NCBI RefSeq assembly: GCF_000282635.1
Contig: NZ_AKIW01000029.1
Span: 1 to 39,200, forward strand
Length of the DNA stretch: 39,200 bases
Origin: Variovorax sp. CF313
GTDB taxonomy: Bacteria > Pseudomonadota > Gammaproteobacteria > Burkholderiales > Burkholderiaceae_C
Direction of reading: 5' to 3'
In this document: one piece after another, positions 37,761 through 39,200 of the stretch
How positions within the stretch are numbered: the stretch's first letter is position 1
Layout: the number at the start of each line of letters is the position of its first letter
Made by a program: the position numbers and the translations under genes
The notes under the pieces: model-generated
What the model was told of the DNA's origin: nothing
Databases searched by the model: none
What the model saw: the letters and a program-made list of their open reading frames with translations, nothing else

Positions 37761-39041
37761 ATGAATTTCAACGATTTCACTCAACGTCTGAGCCAGGTCG
37801 ATGCGCGCGGCCTCGGCATCGAGCTTGTCGCGCTGGTGGTCTGCGTGGCGCTGGCCTGGGCCGTTTGCAAGTGGTTCGGCCGCGACCAGCCCAAGGATTC
37901 GATCTGGTTCGGCGAGAGCACCTTCGACGGGTTGCTGTTCCCGTTGCTGGCGCTGGTGTTCACCGATCTCGCCCGGCGCGTGGTGCTCGATTTCCAGACC
38001 GTTCTGGTGCTGCGCATCGCGGTGCCGGTGTTCCTGTCGCTGGTGGTCATCAGGCTGTTCGCGCGGGTGCTGCGGGCGGTGTTTCCCGCGTCCAACCTCG
38101 TGCGGCTGATCGAGCGCACGATCTCCTGGCTGGCGTGGATCGCGGCGGTGCTCTGGATCGTCGGGCTGCTGCCGCCGGTGCTGGCCGAGCTCGACGACAT
38201 CACGCTGGCCTTCGGCAAGACGCGCGTGAGCCTGCAGACCATCTTCCAGGGCGTGCTGTCGGCGGGGCTGGTGCTGGTGATCTCGCTGTGGATCGCGAGC
38301 ACTATCGAGAAGCGCATCCTGCGCGAGGCCGTGACCGACCTGTCGATGCGCAAGGTGGCGTCGAATGCGGTGCGTGCCTTCCTGCTGCTGGTCGGCCTGT
38401 TGTTCGCACTGTCGGCGGTGGGGGTGGACCTGACGGCGCTGTCCGTGCTCGGCGGCGCGCTCGGCGTGGGCCTGGGTTTCGGCCTGCAGAAGCTGGCGGC
38501 CAACTACGTGAGCGGGTTCGTGATCCTGCTCGAGCGCTCGATCCGCATCGGCGACAACGTGAAGGTCGATACCTTCGAGGGCCGCATCACCGACATCAAG
38601 ACCCGCTATACCCTGATCCGCGCGGGCAATGGGCGCGAGGCCATCGTGCCGAACGAATCGCTGATCACCAGCCGGGTCGAAAACCTGTCGCTGGCCGACC
38701 GCAAGTTCAACATCACGACCACCATCGTGGTCGGCTACGAGAGCGACGTGGCGCAGGTGCAGTCCATCTTGTGCGAGGCCGCCAAGGCCCAGCCGCGCGT
38801 GATGTCCGACCCGGAGCCGGTGGCTTTCCTCATGAACTTCGCGCCCGACGGCCTGGAGTTCACGCTGAACTTCTGGGTCGCCGACCCCGACAAGGGCAAG
38901 GACAACCTGCGCTCGGCCATCAACATCGCAATCCTCGACGGGCTGCGCGGCGCGCGCATCGACATTCCCTATCCGCAGCGCGTGCTGCGTGTGGAGTCTT
39001 TACCGCCAGGAGTCGTCCAGGCGCCCGACGCTGTTTTATAA
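37761..39041 (+). CDS. MscS-family mechanosensitive channel
   Basis: A 426-aa inner-membrane channel protein with four or five N-terminal helices, then the pore-lining helix and beta domain signature GGALGVGLGFGLQKLAANYV plus LLERSIRIGDNVKVD (about 234-272). It is larger than E. coli MscS (286 aa) because of extra N-terminal helices, as in YbdG/YnaI-type members. It likely releases solutes on osmotic downshock. Its TAA stop lies inside a TATAAT (39037-39042) that may serve the next gene. Confidence 0.92.
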   Translation: MNFNDFTQRLSQVDARGLGIELVALVVCVALAWAVCKWFGRDQPKDSIWFGESTFDGLLFPLLALVFTDLARRVVLDFQTVLVLRIAVPVFLSLVVIRLFARVLRAVFPASNLVRLIERTISWLAWIAAVLWIVGLLPPVLAELDDITLAFGKTRVSLQTIFQGVLSAGLVLVISLWIASTIEKRILREAVTDLSMRKVASNAVRAFLLLVGLLFALSAVGVDLTALSVLGGALGVGLGFGLQKLAANYVSGFVILLERSIRIGDNVKVDTFEGRITDIKTRYTLIRAGNGREAIVPNESLITSRVENLSLADRKFNITTTIVVGYESDVAQVQSILCEAAKAQPRVMSDPEPVAFLMNFAPDGLEFTLNFWVADPDKGKDNLRSAINIAILDGLRGARIDIPYPQRVLRVESLPPGVVQAPDAVL

Positions 39042-39176
39042 TCACGGAAAAGCACGATCGTTCTTTTTTCTTGGTCCCCGTGCCGACGAGAAGAATGGAG
39101 AGGCGACAAAGGTCGCGTCCTAGAATGACCGGTTGCCCTCGAAGCCCCCTTTTTGCAATCCAATGGAGTCAAGTCA
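39042..39176 (+). promoter_or_regulatory. Spacer and presumed promoter upstream of etfB
   Basis: 135 nt. A perfect -10-like TATAAT at 39037-39042 overlaps the mscS stop, but no good -35 is in place. A second -10-like TAGAAT is at 39121-39126. GGAG at 39165-39168 is the ribosome site for the ATG at 39177. No terminator for the channel gene is seen. Confidence 0.35.
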
Positions 39177-39200
39177 ATGAAGGTTCTCGTACCTGTCAAA
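39177..39200 (+). CDS. etfB: Electron transfer flavoprotein beta subunit, first 8 codons
   Basis: Only MKVLVPVK is present before the window ends. This N-terminus is the standard start of EtfB in betaproteobacteria, the flavoprotein that passes electrons from acyl-CoA dehydrogenases to the quinone pool. GGAG lies 8 nt upstream. The call rests on eight residues and on common gene knowledge, so it should be checked in the flanking sequence. Confidence 0.6.

Noticed and set aside
39037..39042. TATAAT as a definite etfB promoter
   Set aside because: No matching -35 element is visible and it overlaps the mscS stop codon, so it is only listed as possible.

Overview
The window reads as chromosome of a high-GC betaproteobacterium, most likely Comamonadaceae and probably Variovorax. 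That is inferred from the strong G/C third-position bias, the glycerol ABC operon, the MoxR/DUF58/TgpA set, an EtfB start at the right edge, and a dispersed intergenic repeat that I associate with this family. Coding density is very high. I see no tRNA, rRNA, IS element, prophage or CRISPR.

Layout. (1) 1-11.6 kb: two versions of a predicted peptide-ligase module lie either side of comEC. On the minus strand are a fused ATP-grasp/alpha-E protein (911 aa) and a giant transglutaminase-like protein (1170 aa). On the plus strand are a split ATP-grasp (498 aa) and alpha-E (318 aa) pair. (2) 11.6-12.6 kb: two small unrecognised envelope genes. (3) 12.7-23.2 kb: a complete glycerol catabolic locus. 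glpR-glpK run on the minus strand, and glpD-glpS-glpT-glpP-glpQ-glpU-glpV run on the plus strand, closed by a strong terminator. The imported glycerol would be phosphorylated by GlpK, oxidised by GlpD and sensed through GlpR. (4) 23.3-30.8 kb: a compact nine-gene operon on the plus strand that looks like a small biosynthetic cluster. It encodes a DarA-like dialkylresorcinol enzyme, a KAS III, an unknown protein, a BtrH-like acyl-ACP transferase, an ABC-2 exporter pair, an ACP, an unusual ketosynthase and a short KS-related protein. (5) 30.8-36.7 kb, minus strand: an HD-domain protein, lytic transglycosylase MltB, then MoxR -> DUF58 -> TgpA transglutaminase. (6) 36.8-39.2 kb, plus strand: a histone-deacetylase-like amidohydrolase, an MscS channel and the first codons of etfB.

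Most notable. The 23.3-30.8 kb cluster combines resorcinol-type enzymes with a BtrH acyltransferase and its own exporter, and its ketosynthase lacks the first catalytic His. The two glycerol-transporter ATPases are degenerate in complementary ways, so one composite ATP site appears dead. The fused ATP-grasp protein has lost the Glu/Asn metal motif kept by its split paralogue. A roughly 100-nt repeat with conserved stems and changing loops occurs three times, each time directly after a stop codon and in the same orientation relative to transcription. A 23-codon ORF with a good ribosome site overlaps the GTG start of glpD.

All functions are from reading motifs by eye; no database search was run.
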